Positions 48,724 to 57,496 of a DNA stretch of 64,000 nt are shown in pieces. The translations under genes were made by a program, and so were the position numbers. The stretch comes from Candidatus Gastranaerophilales bacterium. GTDB lineage: Bacteria; Cyanobacteriota; Vampirovibrionia; Gastranaerophilales; Gastranaerophilaceae. The notes under the pieces are model-generated. The model saw only the letters and a list, made by a program, of their open reading frames with translations, had not been told where the DNA came from and made no database searches. How positions within the stretch are numbered: position 1 is the stretch's first letter; each line of letters starts with the position of its first letter. The stretch is taken from NCBI GenBank assembly GCA_944326555.1, contig CALVEK010000002.1, positions 62,001 through 126,000 of the forward strand, written 5' to 3'.

Positions 48724-49266
48724 TTAATTAGATTGATGAAACAAATGTTTCTTTTTTTTCAAAAAAGAATGTGTTTTTAAGAATAATAAAAATATTGAAT
48801 AACTTGTTGTCACTCCACCACCCCAGCATATATAAAGAATCAACGAATATCCAAAAATTAAAAAAATGTCAGTAATAGGTTTTTTAATTAATGTAAAACA
48901 TACAAGAACTGTAATAATATAAGCACTTATATCCAAAAGAATTGCTTTTTTAAACACAGATTTTCTGAAATGATTTTTTCTTTTGAAGTTTTCTAAAAAT
49001 TGATTTAGATAAGAAAAAACATTTTTCGATTTATAAAAAATAATAAATGTAAATACTTTTAAGATTAAATACAAAAGCCAAAATAATATAATCAGGGATA
49101 TGTAATAACCATCTTGCTCACTTGAAACAGGGGAAAAATTGTTCAAATAGGTTGAATGCCAAAAACTAAAATGTTCTGATAAAAAGAATATTAGAAGCGA
49201 AAAGCTAAAAAATAAATTTATTAAAATAAACAATATTTTCTCTAAATTCAACAAATTTTTATTCAT
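48724..49266 (-). CDS. Orphan family C membrane protein, immunity-like
   Basis: A 180-residue protein with four hydrophobic segments. The family signature is intact: Asp in TM3 (KAILLDISAYII) and GGGVTTSY in TM4. The N-terminal half resembles the split family member (MNKNLLNLEKILFILINLFF versus MNNQLKKFEYFLFICLNLFF). TATAAT lies 6 nt before the ATG and a strong hairpin (49284-49320) precedes it, the same control layout as the other C genes. It lies upstream of the decayed B gene on the same strand, so its original partner is uncertain. Confidence 0.65.
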   Translation of the reverse strand: MNKNLLNLEKILFILINLFFSFSLLIFFLSEHFSFWHSTYLNNFSPVSSEQDGYYISLIILFWLLYLILKVFTFIIFYKSKNVFSYLNQFLENFKRKNHFRKSVFKKAILLDISAYIITVLVCFTLIKKPITDIFLIFGYSLILYICWGGGVTTSYSIFLLFLKTHSFLKKKKHLFHQSN

Positions 49267-49283
49267 AAAATGATTATATAAAA

Positions 49284-49320
49284 AAATAGCCGCACTGTAT
49301 ATTCTTACAAGCGGCTATTT
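49284..49320 (-). terminator. Bidirectional hairpin upstream of orphan C
   Basis: AAATAGCCGC / GCGGCTATTT, a 10-bp perfect stem with an AT-rich loop and T-rich flanks in both directions. It insulates orphan C from upstream transcription. Confidence 0.8.
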
Positions 49321-49341
49321 GCGTTTAAAGCTGTAATCCCT

Positions 49342-49530
49342 AACGATGGAAAACAAACACCAATGCGCGGTAACCCTGTATTTATTGCACAACACGCAAC
49401 AGCAACCTGTTGCAGGGGTTGTATTGAAAAATGGCACCACTACCCAAAAGGTATTGAGTTAACACAAGCTCAACAAGAACACCTTGTCTCTGTGATTATG
49501 GAATGGATAAAACTACAGATTGATCAATAA
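49342..49530 (+). pseudogene. C-terminal fragment of a DUF4186 protein
   Basis: An open frame of 62 codons reading NDGKQTPMRGNPVFIAQHA, then CCRGCIEKWH and a closing IMEWIKLQ, which is the conserved core and C-terminus of DUF4186. The N-terminal half, including any start codon, is missing. The function of DUF4186 is not established. It lies on the opposite strand between two family C genes and is probably a relic of an earlier insertion. Confidence 0.75.
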
Positions 49531-49548
49531 TTTAGTAAAAGAATACAT

Positions 49549-49878
49549 TTATGAGTTCTGATTGCTTTTTAATAACTTTAACCAGATAAACATAACTATA
49601 TAAGGGAAAAAGACTCCGCATCCAAAAATAAAATACAAAATAATATTCATTTTTATTGTTGAAAAAATGCAAACTTGAGCCCCATTATAAATGTCGTTTA
49701 GTATATTTAAAAGAAGAAATATAAAATCCAACAACAATGCGATTAAAAATATTACGTATTTTCTTTTTGGTATATTCACAAACTGTTGAAAAAACTCATG
49801 AATATATGGAAATATCTTTTTCATTGAATAAAAAATCGGAAATAAAATCAGTTTAAGTATTATATAAACAAAATAAAA
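49549..49878 (-). pseudogene. 3' part of a family C gene interrupted by the transposon
   Basis: After removal of the transposon and one copy of the 8-bp target repeat, this part joins in frame to 58030-58220. It restores a 170-codon 4-TM protein: ...WCILFY + FVYIILKL.... This portion supplies TM2-TM4, including the Asp of TM3 (LIALLLDFIFLL) and FGCGVFFPY in TM4. A reading frame that starts in the transposon end (to 49923) exists but has no ribosome site, so product is unlikely. Confidence 0.88.
49871..49878. repeat. 8-bp target-site duplication, left copy
   Basis: AAATAAAA on the + strand, identical to 58030-58037, directly outside the inverted repeats. Eight base pairs is the length made by IS1595-family transposition. 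Confidence 0.9.
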
Positions 49879-49905
49879 GGGACTTATATCGCAGTTTACA
49901 CTAAA
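49879..49905 (+). repeat. Left terminal inverted repeat of the transposon
   Basis: Starts GGGACTTATATCGC and ends ACACTAAA. It is the reverse complement of 58003-58029 except for one base (G/A at the fifth position). Confidence 0.92.
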
Positions 49906-50057
49906 CGAGGCTAAAAAACACACGTAGCAATTATTTCAACCCTATTAGTTTCATTTTTCACGTTTTCATTTCCCTGTCAAAAATTTTTTCATCCAAAACT
50001 TAGATGAGTCATCTAGGTACCTAACAGTTGATACAAAGAAAACGAAAGGATGAAAAA

Positions 50058-51359
50058 ATGAACAACGAAATTAAATGTCCGAAATGCGGAGAAATCTTCC
50101 AGGTAGATGAAACTCTTTATACGGCTATAGTAAAACAGGTTAGAGATAAAGAATTTCAAAAAGATTTAAAAGACAAAGAAGCTCAATTTGAAAAAGATAA
50201 AGAGAACCTGCTTTTATCAACTAAACTTGAAATTGGAAAAACATTTGACAAAGAAATAAATGCTAAAAAAGCTGAAATAATACAATTAAAATCAGAAATA
50301 AAATCCGCACAAATAGCAAAGCAGGCTGAAATTAACAAAATTATTTCAGAAAAAGACAATGAAGTTAATGAACTTAAATACAGGTTAGAAACTTTCAATA
50401 AGGACAAAGAGCGTGAAATTGCAAATATTGTAGTGGATATGAATAATAAACTTTCTGCTCAAGAAAAGTTTATCTTAAAGATTACTAATGAAAGTGAACT
50501 GGCTGAAAAAGAGCATAAATTATTGGAACAATCTTTAAAAGAAAAATATGAGACAGAGATAAAGTTCAAGAATGACGAAATTGAACGATTAAAGGATTAC
50601 AAACTGAAACTATCTACGAAAATGGTAGGTGAAAGTCTTGAACAGCACTGTGAGATTGAGTTTGAAAAATTACGTGCTACAGGGTTTAAAGCTGCTTATT
50701 TTGAAAAAGATAATGAAGTGAAATCCGGCAGTAAAGGTGATTATATCTATCGTGATTATGATTCTGACGGTAATGAATTTATCTCAATAATGTTTGAAAT
50801 GAAAAACGAAGCTGATACAACTTCTACAAAGAAGAAAAATACGGATTTCTTAAAAGAACTTGATAAAGACAGACGTGAAAAGAAATGTGAATATGCTGTT
50901 CTTGTTTCAATGCTGGAACCTGAGAATGACTTGTACAATAACGGAATTGTTGAAATGTCTCATTATTACGAAAAAATGTATGTAATAAGACCGCAGTTTT
51001 TTATACCTATAATCACAATTTTAAGAAATGCTGCATTAAACTCTTTAGAATACAGGAAAGAACTTGCTGTTATAAGAGCACAGAATATAGACGTTGCAAA
51101 CTTTGAAGCAGCCATGAATGATTTTAAAGATAAGTTTTCAAAAAATTATGAGCAGGCAAGTAAAAAGTTTAAAATTGCTATTGATGAGATTGATAAGACT
51201 ATAGAACGTTTGCAGAAAGCTAAAGAAGCATTATTATCTTCTGAAAACAATCTGAGGTTAGCGAATAACAAGGTGGAAGATTTAACAATCAAGAAACTTA
51301 CGAAGAATAATCCAACTATGCAGAAGAAGTTTGAGGCGGCGAGACTTATTGTGAAATAG
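50058..51359 (+). CDS. DUF2130 domain protein (zinc ribbon, coiled coil, nuclease-like C-terminus)
   Basis: A 433-residue protein. It opens with a zinc-ribbon half ([14 protein letters not shown]), continues as a ~170-residue coiled coil rich in Lys/Glu, then has the DUF2130 core. That core reads [40 protein letters not shown] and [21 protein letters not shown]. The Glu/Asp/Glu-x-Lys arrangement looks like a restriction-endonuclease-fold (PD-(D/E)xK) site; DUF2130 has been placed near RmuC-like proteins, but its role is unproven. The start at 50058 follows AAAGGATG; the TTG ten codons earlier is unsupported. As transposon cargo beside an RM operon it may act in DNA defence. Confidence 0.78.
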   Translation: MNNEIKCPKCGEIFQVDETLYTAIVKQVRDKEFQKDLKDKEAQFEKDKENLLLSTKLEIGKTFDKEINAKKAEIIQLKSEIKSAQIAKQAEINKIISEKDNEVNELKYRLETFNKDKEREIANIVVDMNNKLSAQEKFILKITNESELAEKEHKLLEQSLKEKYETEIKFKNDEIERLKDYKLKLSTKMVGESLEQHCEIEFEKLRATGFKAAYFEKDNEVKSGSKGDYIYRDYDSDGNEFISIMFEMKNEADTTSTKKKNTDFLKELDKDRREKKCEYAVLVSMLEPENDLYNNGIVEMSHYYEKMYVIRPQFFIPIITILRNAALNSLEYRKELAVIRAQNIDVANFEAAMNDFKDKFSKNYEQASKKFKIAIDEIDKTIERLQKAKEALLSSENNLRLANNKVEDLTIKKLTKNNPTMQKKFEAARLIVK

Positions 51360-51380
51360 AAGAAAAACGTAAATCTAAAA

Positions 51381-51420
51381 AAAACAGTAGTGACTGACAT
51401 TATAGTTACTACTGTTTTTT
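51381..51420 (+). terminator. Terminator after the DUF2130 gene
   Basis: AAAACAGTAGT ... ACTACTGTTTTTT hairpin with an extended stem and T-run, separating the DUF2130 gene from the RM operon. Confidence 0.8.
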
Positions 51421-51490
51421 ATATTGGTACTCCTTAGTAGATTAAATAGCAATTTATTTAATGTTCACAACTTCACGATTCTTATAAATT

Positions 51491-51521
51491 TTGACACATT
51501 ATATAATGTCTGTGGTATACT
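51491..51521 (+). promoter_or_regulatory. RM operon promoter with a palindromic operator
   Basis: TTGACA (51491-51496) and TATACT (51516-51521) are 19 bp apart. A perfect 14-bp palindrome, ACATTATATAATGT (51496-51509), occupies the spacer. A repressor bound there would block polymerase, and the long spacer also makes the promoter intrinsically weak. The Xre protein at 54587 is the obvious candidate regulator. Confidence 0.55.
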
Positions 51522-51542
51522 AAATTTTACGGTAGAGGTTGT

Positions 51543-52415
51543 ATGAGTAGGGAAATTTTTATATTAGAAGATAGTGAATTAGATTGGCTATCCGGAGAAA
51601 TTAAAAAATTCAGGAATGAATATATAAAATCTCCTGATGAATATTTACAATTATTAAAACAAGATAAAAATATAAATTTTGCAAAGATAAAAGAAAATGT
51701 ATCCGATGGACTTGAAAGTCTCAGAGAAGGATGCTGGAATTTGTATCTGAAGGATGAAGCTATTTTTAATAAAAAATTTATTGCTCATTTAATTAAAGCA
51801 AGGTCTTTTCCTCATTCCAAATTAAAAGAATACATTGAAACCTTTAATATAAAGCATAGTACGAATTTTGATGATGATTTAAGTGATTTAATCGGTGAAT
51901 ATACCGGTAGTATAATGCCTTATTTGTATAAACTCGATTTGAGTACGACAAATTCCCGTCGTTCACGTTCAGGTAAAACGTTTGAAGCGATAATTAAATT
52001 TTTAATTAAGGATGTATATGGTTATCCATTTACTGACCAGTCTAACGTTGGGGAAGGCTTTTTTCAAGAACACGGTATAGGTAAAATTGTTGATGGCATT
52101 ATTCCAGGGAAAGAATGTTATGTTGCTAATAGAGCCAAAACTCTTATTATCACAATGAAAACATCTCTTCGTGAACGCTGGCAAGAAGTTGTTGAAGAGA
52201 TAAAAAGAACAAATATTCCTCAAATTTATTTGTTAACAGTTGACGAAGGATTAACAGATAGTAAACTTAAAACAATGGCTCATCAGAATATTTGTGTAGT
52301 AAATTATGACTCTGTTAAAGAGAAATTTAAAAAACACACTAATGTTATATCGTTTACAGAATTTTTTAATAGAGAAATCCCGCATTGTTTAGAATACTGG
52401 GAGGCTCAAAAATGA
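51543..52415 (+). CDS. Type II restriction endonuclease, EcoRII-C-like
   Basis: A 290-residue endonuclease. The catalytic half shows the EcoRII C-terminal-domain pattern: RSRSGKTFEAI (E148), then VDGIIPG (D184), then ITMKTSLRERWQEVVEE (K206, with the family's RW), then IYLLTVDEGLTDSKL. EcoRII-C relatives cut at CCWGG- or CCNGG-like sites, so a CC-type site is expected but not proven. The N-terminal ~130 residues are a separate helical region. Its stop overlaps the methyltransferase start (ATGA), so restriction and modification genes are coupled, in the order R then M. AGAGG precedes the ATG. Confidence 0.82.
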   Translation: MSREIFILEDSELDWLSGEIKKFRNEYIKSPDEYLQLLKQDKNINFAKIKENVSDGLESLREGCWNLYLKDEAIFNKKFIAHLIKARSFPHSKLKEYIETFNIKHSTNFDDDLSDLIGEYTGSIMPYLYKLDLSTTNSRRSRSGKTFEAIIKFLIKDVYGYPFTDQSNVGEGFFQEHGIGKIVDGIIPGKECYVANRAKTLIITMKTSLRERWQEVVEEIKRTNIPQIYLLTVDEGLTDSKLKTMAHQNICVVNYDSVKEKFKKHTNVISFTEFFNREIPHCLEYWEAQK

Positions 52416-53389
52416 TTAAAATAATTGATTTATTTGCCGGTATAGGCGGAATAAGAAAGGGGTTTGAAATAGCATTCGGGAATAACATTGATTGTGTTAT
52501 GACAAGTGAAATAGACAAACATGCTATTGAAACATATAAGGCAAACTTCGGTGATGAAAATATCTATGGGGATATAAAGGAAATTAAAGAAGAAGATGTT
52601 CCTGACCATGATATTCTGCTTGCCGGTTTTCCGTGCCAGCCATTTTCTCAAGCCGGATTAAAAAAGGGATTTAATGATACACGCGGGACATTATTCTTTG
52701 ATATTGAACGTATACTAATTGAAAAACAGCCGCAGGCATTTTTACTGGAAAATGTAAAACAATTAAAAGGACACGATAAGGGTCATACATTAAAAGTTAT
52801 CCTTGAGCATCTCGATAAAGCTGGATATAAGACATTCGTAAAAGTTTTAGCTGCCCGTGATTTTGGTGTACCTCAAAATAGAGAACGAATTTTTATAGTA
52901 GGTTTTCTTGACCACAGTATTAATTTTGAATTTCCAGAACCAACAGGAATACCAACAAAAGTAGGTGATATTCTTGAACATGACGTGGATGATTCTTTCA
53001 CTATCTCAGATAAACTTTGGGCTGGTCATCAACGCAGAAAAGAAGCAAATAGACTTAAAGGTAAAGGGTTTGGATACAGTTTATTTGACGAAAATTCACA
53101 ATACACAAATACTATTTCAGCCCGCTATTATAAAGATGGCAGTGAAATTTTAATAGCTCAGAAGGGTAAAAACCCGAGAAAATTAACTCCCAGAGAGGCT
53201 GCCCGTTTACAGGGGTTCCCCGAGGATTTCATTATTGATAAGGTGTCAAATGCTCAGGCATATAAACAGTTCGGAAACAGCGTTTGTGTTCCTGTAATAG
53301 CAGCAGTTGCATCTCAAATGAAGAAGTATATTAAAGAAAGCAAAAATGCTAAATCGTCAAGAAAAAATAAGGAATTAATTGCTGTATAA
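52412..53389 (+). CDS. DNA cytosine-5 methyltransferase
   Basis: A 325-residue Dcm-type enzyme with all key motifs: I (DLFAGIGGIRKGFE), IV (GFPCQPFSQAG, catalytic C75), VI (LLENVKQL), VIII (VPQNRERIFIVGF), IX (LTPREAARLQGFPEDF) and X (YKQFGNSVCVPV). The target-recognition region between VIII and IX is short. It protects the host from the partner endonuclease by methylating C5 of a cytosine in the same site. The start at 52412 follows GGAGG and overlaps the endonuclease stop. A frame extending nine codons upstream is only the tail of that gene. The stop overlaps the next start as TAATG. Confidence 0.93.
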   Translation: MIKIIDLFAGIGGIRKGFEIAFGNNIDCVMTSEIDKHAIETYKANFGDENIYGDIKEIKEEDVPDHDILLAGFPCQPFSQAGLKKGFNDTRGTLFFDIERILIEKQPQAFLLENVKQLKGHDKGHTLKVILEHLDKAGYKTFVKVLAARDFGVPQNRERIFIVGFLDHSINFEFPEPTGIPTKVGDILEHDVDDSFTISDKLWAGHQRRKEANRLKGKGFGYSLFDENSQYTNTISARYYKDGSEILIAQKGKNPRKLTPREAARLQGFPEDFIIDKVSNAQAYKQFGNSVCVPVIAAVASQMKKYIKESKNAKSSRKNKELIAV

Positions 53390-54036
53390 TGTTTGGGACG
53401 AATGATAAAAAACTGATTAGTTATTTTCGCAAAAAACTAATTAGCTGGGAGCTGGATAATTTTGCAGCTTTTCCATGGCGATTTTGTCAAAATAAATGGC
53501 ATTCTCTTGCTGTTGAAATAATGTTACAGAGAACTAAAGCCGAACAGGTATTACCGGTATTTGAAGATTTTTGTAAAAGGTATCCGGAACCTGAATTATA
53601 TTATCGTGATACAGATGCTAATATTTTTAATTCACTGGGATTACAGCAGAGAAATCGAGAATTTAAGCTTTTAGCAAAGGAACTTTCAATTAAAGATATT
53701 CCAGAATCAAAAGAGTTATTGCTACAGTTGCCTGGTGTTGGCGAATATGTTGCATCTGCCTATTTATCATTACACAGAAATAAAAGAGCCGTAATTATTG
53801 ATAGCAATGTTGTTCGTTTGTACGGTCGTTTCTTCGGTTTTGGTACTGACGGAGAAACAAGACGAAAGAAATGGTTTATTGAACTTGCAGGCAACTTAAC
53901 CCCTGTAAGGAATTTTTATTATTTCAATTATGGTTTACTGGATTTACCACGTAATTTATGTAAGATAAAACCGGACTGTAATAGATGTCCATTAAAAAAG
54001 AAATGTAAATACTATAACACGGTTAACGTTGTTTAG
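53389..54036 (+). CDS. Mig-type T:G mismatch DNA glycosylase (HhH-GPD, 4Fe-4S)
   Basis: A 215-residue helix-hairpin-helix glycosylase: VEIMLQRTKAEQV (E43), LPGVGEYVASAYLSL (114-128), the catalytic Asp in IIDSNVVRLYGR (D138), and a 4Fe-4S set C191, C197, C200, C206. Position 120 is Tyr, as in the thymine glycosylase Mig of Methanothermobacter, whereas MutY has Ser there; I therefore prefer T:G over A:G repair. Deamination of 5-methylcytosine gives T:G mismatches, so a glycosylase behind a C5 methyltransferase does the job Vsr does elsewhere. The start overlaps the methyltransferase stop, giving a coupled three-gene operon. Confidence 0.85.
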   Translation: MFGTNDKKLISYFRKKLISWELDNFAAFPWRFCQNKWHSLAVEIMLQRTKAEQVLPVFEDFCKRYPEPELYYRDTDANIFNSLGLQQRNREFKLLAKELSIKDIPESKELLLQLPGVGEYVASAYLSLHRNKRAVIIDSNVVRLYGRFFGFGTDGETRRKKWFIELAGNLTPVRNFYYFNYGLLDLPRNLCKIKPDCNRCPLKKKCKYYNTVNVV

Positions 54037-54406
54037 CATTTAACAGTTCAATAATTTTGTCCTGTTTTTTTAATTGTTGTTCGTACTGTTTAGCAGCACT
54101 ATTTGAAGATATACAACTGTAGATTAAAGAAATTAATGCAATTATAATTGCTATAATTGAAATTGTAATAGATGCCTTAAATTGTTTATCACCGGATATT
54201 TGATTTTGACGCGTGCATTCTAGTATCTGACGGGTACAATTAGTATATTCAGCACTTAATTCTTTTGCTTCTTCTAATAATGAAGTTTGTTTTTTAGTTT
54301 GTTCAGCCTGCTCATTTAATCTACGTTTATGTTCTGCTTTGGCTTGCTCCTGTGTTTGAACTAACCGGTGAAAACTTTCTGCTGAACTAATATTTTCAAA
54401 TAGCAT
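54023..54406 (-). CDS. Coiled-coil protein with one transmembrane helix
   Basis: A 127-residue protein. A long Gln/Glu/Lys-rich coiled coil (about residues 8-75) is followed by one hydrophobic helix (SIIAIIIALISLIYSCI, about 82-100) and a short coiled tail. It converges on the glycosylase gene with a 14-bp overlap. No family is recognised. It may anchor a coiled-coil assembly at the membrane; a link with restriction is not evident. Confidence 0.55.
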   Translation of the reverse strand: MLFENISSAESFHRLVQTQEQAKAEHKRRLNEQAEQTKKQTSLLEEAKELSAEYTNCTRQILECTRQNQISGDKQFKASITISIIAIIIALISLIYSCISSNSAAKQYEQQLKKQDKIIELLNAKQR

Positions 54407-54586
54407 TTGTATATTCCTTTCAATAACAGCATCTTAACACAAAACTATTAATCACATATATTTGTTCCGGTATTTATGCTTTTATCACCTATTCTAACCT
54501 TCAGGTTAAAATAGGAAGTATTTATATGTGTTTTACAAATCATTACAAATTGAAAAGAGTTAACCCTATAGTGTATATTAGTTGTC

Positions 54587-54928
54587 ATGAACACAGAAAA
54601 TAAACTAGGTAAAAAGATAAAAGAATTACGAAAGTCAAAAGGCTTTACGCAGGAAAAAGTAGCTGAACTTGCCAACATTGATGCGAAACATTTGTCTAAA
54701 ATTGAAAACGGAGTTCATACACCGTCATATAATACACTGAAAAAACTTTCAGATATTCTTAACTTTAACTTACGGGATATAGATTCTGAAACACAAACGG
54801 AGAATGCTATTATACAATCTCCGTTATATGGAAAATCCCTTAAAATATTAAACTCTGCAAAATCAGAAAAAGAATTACAAAATTATTATGATGTCCTGAA
54901 ATTAGCAAACAGACTGATGAATAAGTAA
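54587..54928 (+). CDS. Xre-family regulator, probable controller of the RM operon
   Basis: A 113-residue protein with an HTH_3 domain in residues 6-62 (LGKKIKELRKSKGFTQEKVAEL, then AKHLSKIENGVHTPSYNTLKKL) and a helical C-terminus. Size and fold match C-proteins and other Xre controllers of restriction operons. It has no ribosome site; TATATT sits 7 nt before the ATG, so the message is probably leaderless, as is common for C-protein genes. It lies 550 bp from the end of the RM operon on the same strand. The palindrome in the operon promoter is a plausible target. Confidence 0.8.
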   Translation: MNTENKLGKKIKELRKSKGFTQEKVAELANIDAKHLSKIENGVHTPSYNTLKKLSDILNFNLRDIDSETQTENAIIQSPLYGKSLKILNSAKSEKELQNYYDVLKLANRLMNK

Positions 54929-54929
54929 G

Positions 54930-56234
54930 TTAACTTCCGCTGTTTACTTGAGTTAATGTAACATCAAGGGTTATATCCTCTCCAGTAGTAACCATTGGAT
55001 TATCTTCATTGCTAGCTACTGCTCCTGTTGTTTCATCCGCTATCTGATAAACAAAATGCATACCGCCCTGGTCGCCTATAACTTTTGCCTGGTAAACCCC
55101 CGGAGTTTTTTCAACAAACATTAATGTTCCCATTTGTCGAGCTTCGCTCAGATTATCATTATCAACTATATATCCATTTGCCGTAGCCCCAGAGGTTCCA
55201 ACATTTAATGTAATGGTGTATCCTTCCTGTGTGAAGTCTGGAGTAATGTTAACAGTAGTTCCAATAGTGCCTGTTGTGGTTGTTCCAAGTAAGACAAAGC
55301 CATTAACCAAATCTGAACAAGAATAATATGTTATTTTTTCAGGGGGAACTGATTGCGAGAATAACCCTAGTGCCCCCATCGTACCTACCGCAACAAATTT
55401 ACCATTATCGTCTTCAAATATAAAATTAAGTAAAACTCCAACAGCAGGTAAATCAAATACTGGGGTTATATTTGTACCCCCCATGTCATCAAGTATACCT
55501 GATATGTTGACCATGTCTTCAATATCACGCGGAAAATGTACTTCAACATCAGTACATCCGTCAAGCATAGAGTCGAATTGCTGGTGCCCTTGATAAATTG
55601 TTCTCGCATCTAATGAAGGGAAAGAAAGTGTTTTTAAACTCGTACAATCTTGAAAACAGGACATTAAACACCCCCTCGAATTAACATCCCGTAAATTACT
55701 TAAATTAACAGATGTTAAACTAATACATCCGCGGAATGAATCACTTAATACCTGTTCCTCTGCCCACTCCAAGCCACTTAAATCAACAGAAGTTAAATTA
55801 GTACATCCAGAAAATGTCTCTTGTAATCCATTCGAGTTAATATATGTTAACTTGCTTAAATTTACTGAAACTAAGTTCGTATTATTGGATAAGAGATTGG
55901 AAGCATAATAGGGTTCTTCTATTCTAGTCAAATTCGTACTAACAATAAAGGGTTCTTCAGGTGAGGTCACACTCCCGTCAGCAATATCTTCTAACAATAT
56001 TACAGGGTAATTTTCAGGTAATACTCCAGCTTCTCCATTCAACTCATCAATAACACTCTGAAAAGCAGCTTCAATATCCGGATGAATACAAATATCTGCA
56101 TTCTTTTCAGCAGTATTTTCAGTGATTTGTATACCATCCCCTGCAACTAACTTGTTTTGTTTATGCTCTGTCCTTGAATTAACAAGATTTATAATAGTAT
56201 TACCTAAAGTCGTAAAAGTGTCTGAAAGTGCCAT
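54930..56234 (-). CDS. BspA-like leucine-rich repeat protein
   Basis: A 434-residue protein. The first ~90 residues (LSDTFTTLGNTIINLVNSRTE, LVAGDGIQI) resemble the start of phage tail-fibre-type proteins. Then come BspA/LRR_5-type repeats of ~24-27 residues: LVSVNLSKLTYIN, FSGCTNLTSVDLSGL, FRGCISLTSVNLSNL, FQDCTSLKTLSFPSL. The C-terminal ~150 residues form a beta-rich domain. No signal peptide is visible at the chosen start (56234, with GGGGGAG upstream); the 18-codon upstream extension lacks a ribosome site. It may be a binding protein, either cytosolic or exported by another route. Its presence as transposon cargo is unusual. Confidence 0.65.
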   Translation of the reverse strand: MALSDTFTTLGNTIINLVNSRTEHKQNKLVAGDGIQITENTAEKNADICIHPDIEAAFQSVIDELNGEAGVLPENYPVILLEDIADGSVTSPEEPFIVSTNLTRIEEPYYASNLLSNNTNLVSVNLSKLTYINSNGLQETFSGCTNLTSVDLSGLEWAEEQVLSDSFRGCISLTSVNLSNLRDVNSRGCLMSCFQDCTSLKTLSFPSLDARTIYQGHQQFDSMLDGCTDVEVHFPRDIEDMVNISGILDDMGGTNITPVFDLPAVGVLLNFIFEDDNGKFVAVGTMGALGLFSQSVPPEKITYYSCSDLVNGFVLLGTTTTGTIGTTVNITPDFTQEGYTITLNVGTSGATANGYIVDNDNLSEARQMGTLMFVEKTPGVYQAKVIGDQGGMHFVYQIADETTGAVASNEDNPMVTTGEDITLDVTLTQVNSGS

Positions 56235-56548
56235 ATAATCTTTCTCCCCCGTTTCGTTTATCCAATTCAAAGAAAAATATAACAGCAAATACTTTAGTTA
56301 AAGAAAATAAAGATGTTGTTATACATAACAATATTTATAAATAATAAAGTTGATGAACTCATCGTGTATATTAAAGTCTGTTTTTTGGAGAATATGAGTA
56401 ATCTGAAGGAAGAAGGAAGTTTACAAAATTTTACAAAACTTTAAAAATATTAACCAGACTTGCATAGGAAAAATAAGAAAGGAGTATAGTTAGGCTTAAC
56501 AAGTTTCTACTGAAGCAATTTTGTTAAGTACATCAACTTTACATATAT
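56235..56548. other. Non-coding stretch between the BspA-like gene and the transposase
   Basis: 314 bp of AT-rich DNA that must hold two divergent promoters. A Shine-Dalgarno-like AAAGGAG near 56480 is followed by no reading frame. I see no terminator or inverted repeat that stands out. Confidence 0.5.
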
Positions 56549-57496
56549 ATGAAAATAGGCGAAGCATTAATAAAACAATTTAAAACTATATTTGACATGC
56601 TGGACGTTCTTAAAACGAATAAGGACTGTATAAAATTTTTAGAAGAATTAATCTGGGAAGATGTTCCCGTAAGTCCATTTGACTATACGTCAAAAGTATA
56701 CAAGTGTAAGAATGGTCGCTATAAGTGCAAAAACACGAATAAATATTTTAATATCCTTACTGGAACTATATTTGAAAATACTAAGATATCGCTTAGATAC
56801 TGGTTTGTAGCAATATATGAAGAGCAAGTATCCAGAAAGGGCATAGCATCTACTGAGCTTGCAAAAAGGCTAAATATCACCCAAAGTACAGCCTGGTATA
56901 TGCTACAGAAAATAAGAAGATGTATGGAGAAAGAAAATTTCCAAAAACTTAAAGGTACAGTTGAAGTTGATGAGTTTCATGCAGGCGGTTCTCTGAAAAA
57001 TATGCACTATAATAAAAAATTAGAAGCAAGAGAAAAGGGTATATTCCAAAATAAAACTCTGTTACAAGGATTTGTAGAACGCGGTGGAGATGCTGTTATC
57101 TGTTTAATTCCTGATAAGACAGATAGTACTTTAATTGCCGGCATTCTCAGACATGTTGAACACGGTTCAACCTTGTATAGTGACGACAATCCAAGTTACC
57201 AAAAGGTTCCTCATCTTTATAATCAGGCTAATGTCGTTCATAGTAAGGGAAATTATGTGAGCAAAGATGATAAAAATGTACATACAAATACAGTTGAAAG
57301 TGTTTGGGCTACACTTAGCAGAACAATAGATACATATATACATGTTTCTAAAAAGCATACGCAAAATTATGCAAATGAAACAGTTTTCAGGTATAATACA
57401 AGAAAAATGGAACCAACTGACGCACTTATTTGGTTATTGCAAAACCTTACAAATACAAGGATAACAAGGAAGGAAATTCTACTTGGGATATACTAG
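56549..57496 (+). CDS. IS1595 (ISXO2-like) family transposase
   Basis: A 315-residue DDE-type transposase. The N-terminal zinc-ribbon region (about 40-70, VYKCKNGRYKCKN and the LTGTIFENTKISLRYWF motif) has lost some of the usual Cys pairs. A helix-turn-helix follows (AKRLNITQSTAWYMLQKIR). The catalytic core has VEVDEFHAGG (D141), LYSDDNPSY (D212 or D213) and HTNTVESVWATLSR (N247/E250), ending with the family's YANETVFRYNTR. The triad is complete and the frame intact, so the element may still be mobile. It is the first of two overlapping genes at the right end of the transposon. Confidence 0.92.
   Translation: MKIGEALIKQFKTIFDMLDVLKTNKDCIKFLEELIWEDVPVSPFDYTSKVYKCKNGRYKCKNTNKYFNILTGTIFENTKISLRYWFVAIYEEQVSRKGIASTELAKRLNITQSTAWYMLQKIRRCMEKENFQKLKGTVEVDEFHAGGSLKNMHYNKKLEAREKGIFQNKTLLQGFVERGGDAVICLIPDKTDSTLIAGILRHVEHGSTLYSDDNPSYQKVPHLYNQANVVHSKGNYVSKDDKNVHTNTVESVWATLSRTIDTYIHVSKKHTQNYANETVFRYNTRKMEPTDALIWLLQNLTNTRITRKEILLGIY

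Noticed and set aside
49549-49923. A separate 124-residue membrane protein gene
   Set aside because: Its first 17 codons lie in the transposon end and the target repeat. The rest is the 3' part of the gene whose 5' part is at 58030-58220.
56235-56548. A hidden small gene after the Shine-Dalgarno-like AAAGGAG near 56480
   Set aside because: No start codon with a reading frame of useful length follows within a normal distance.
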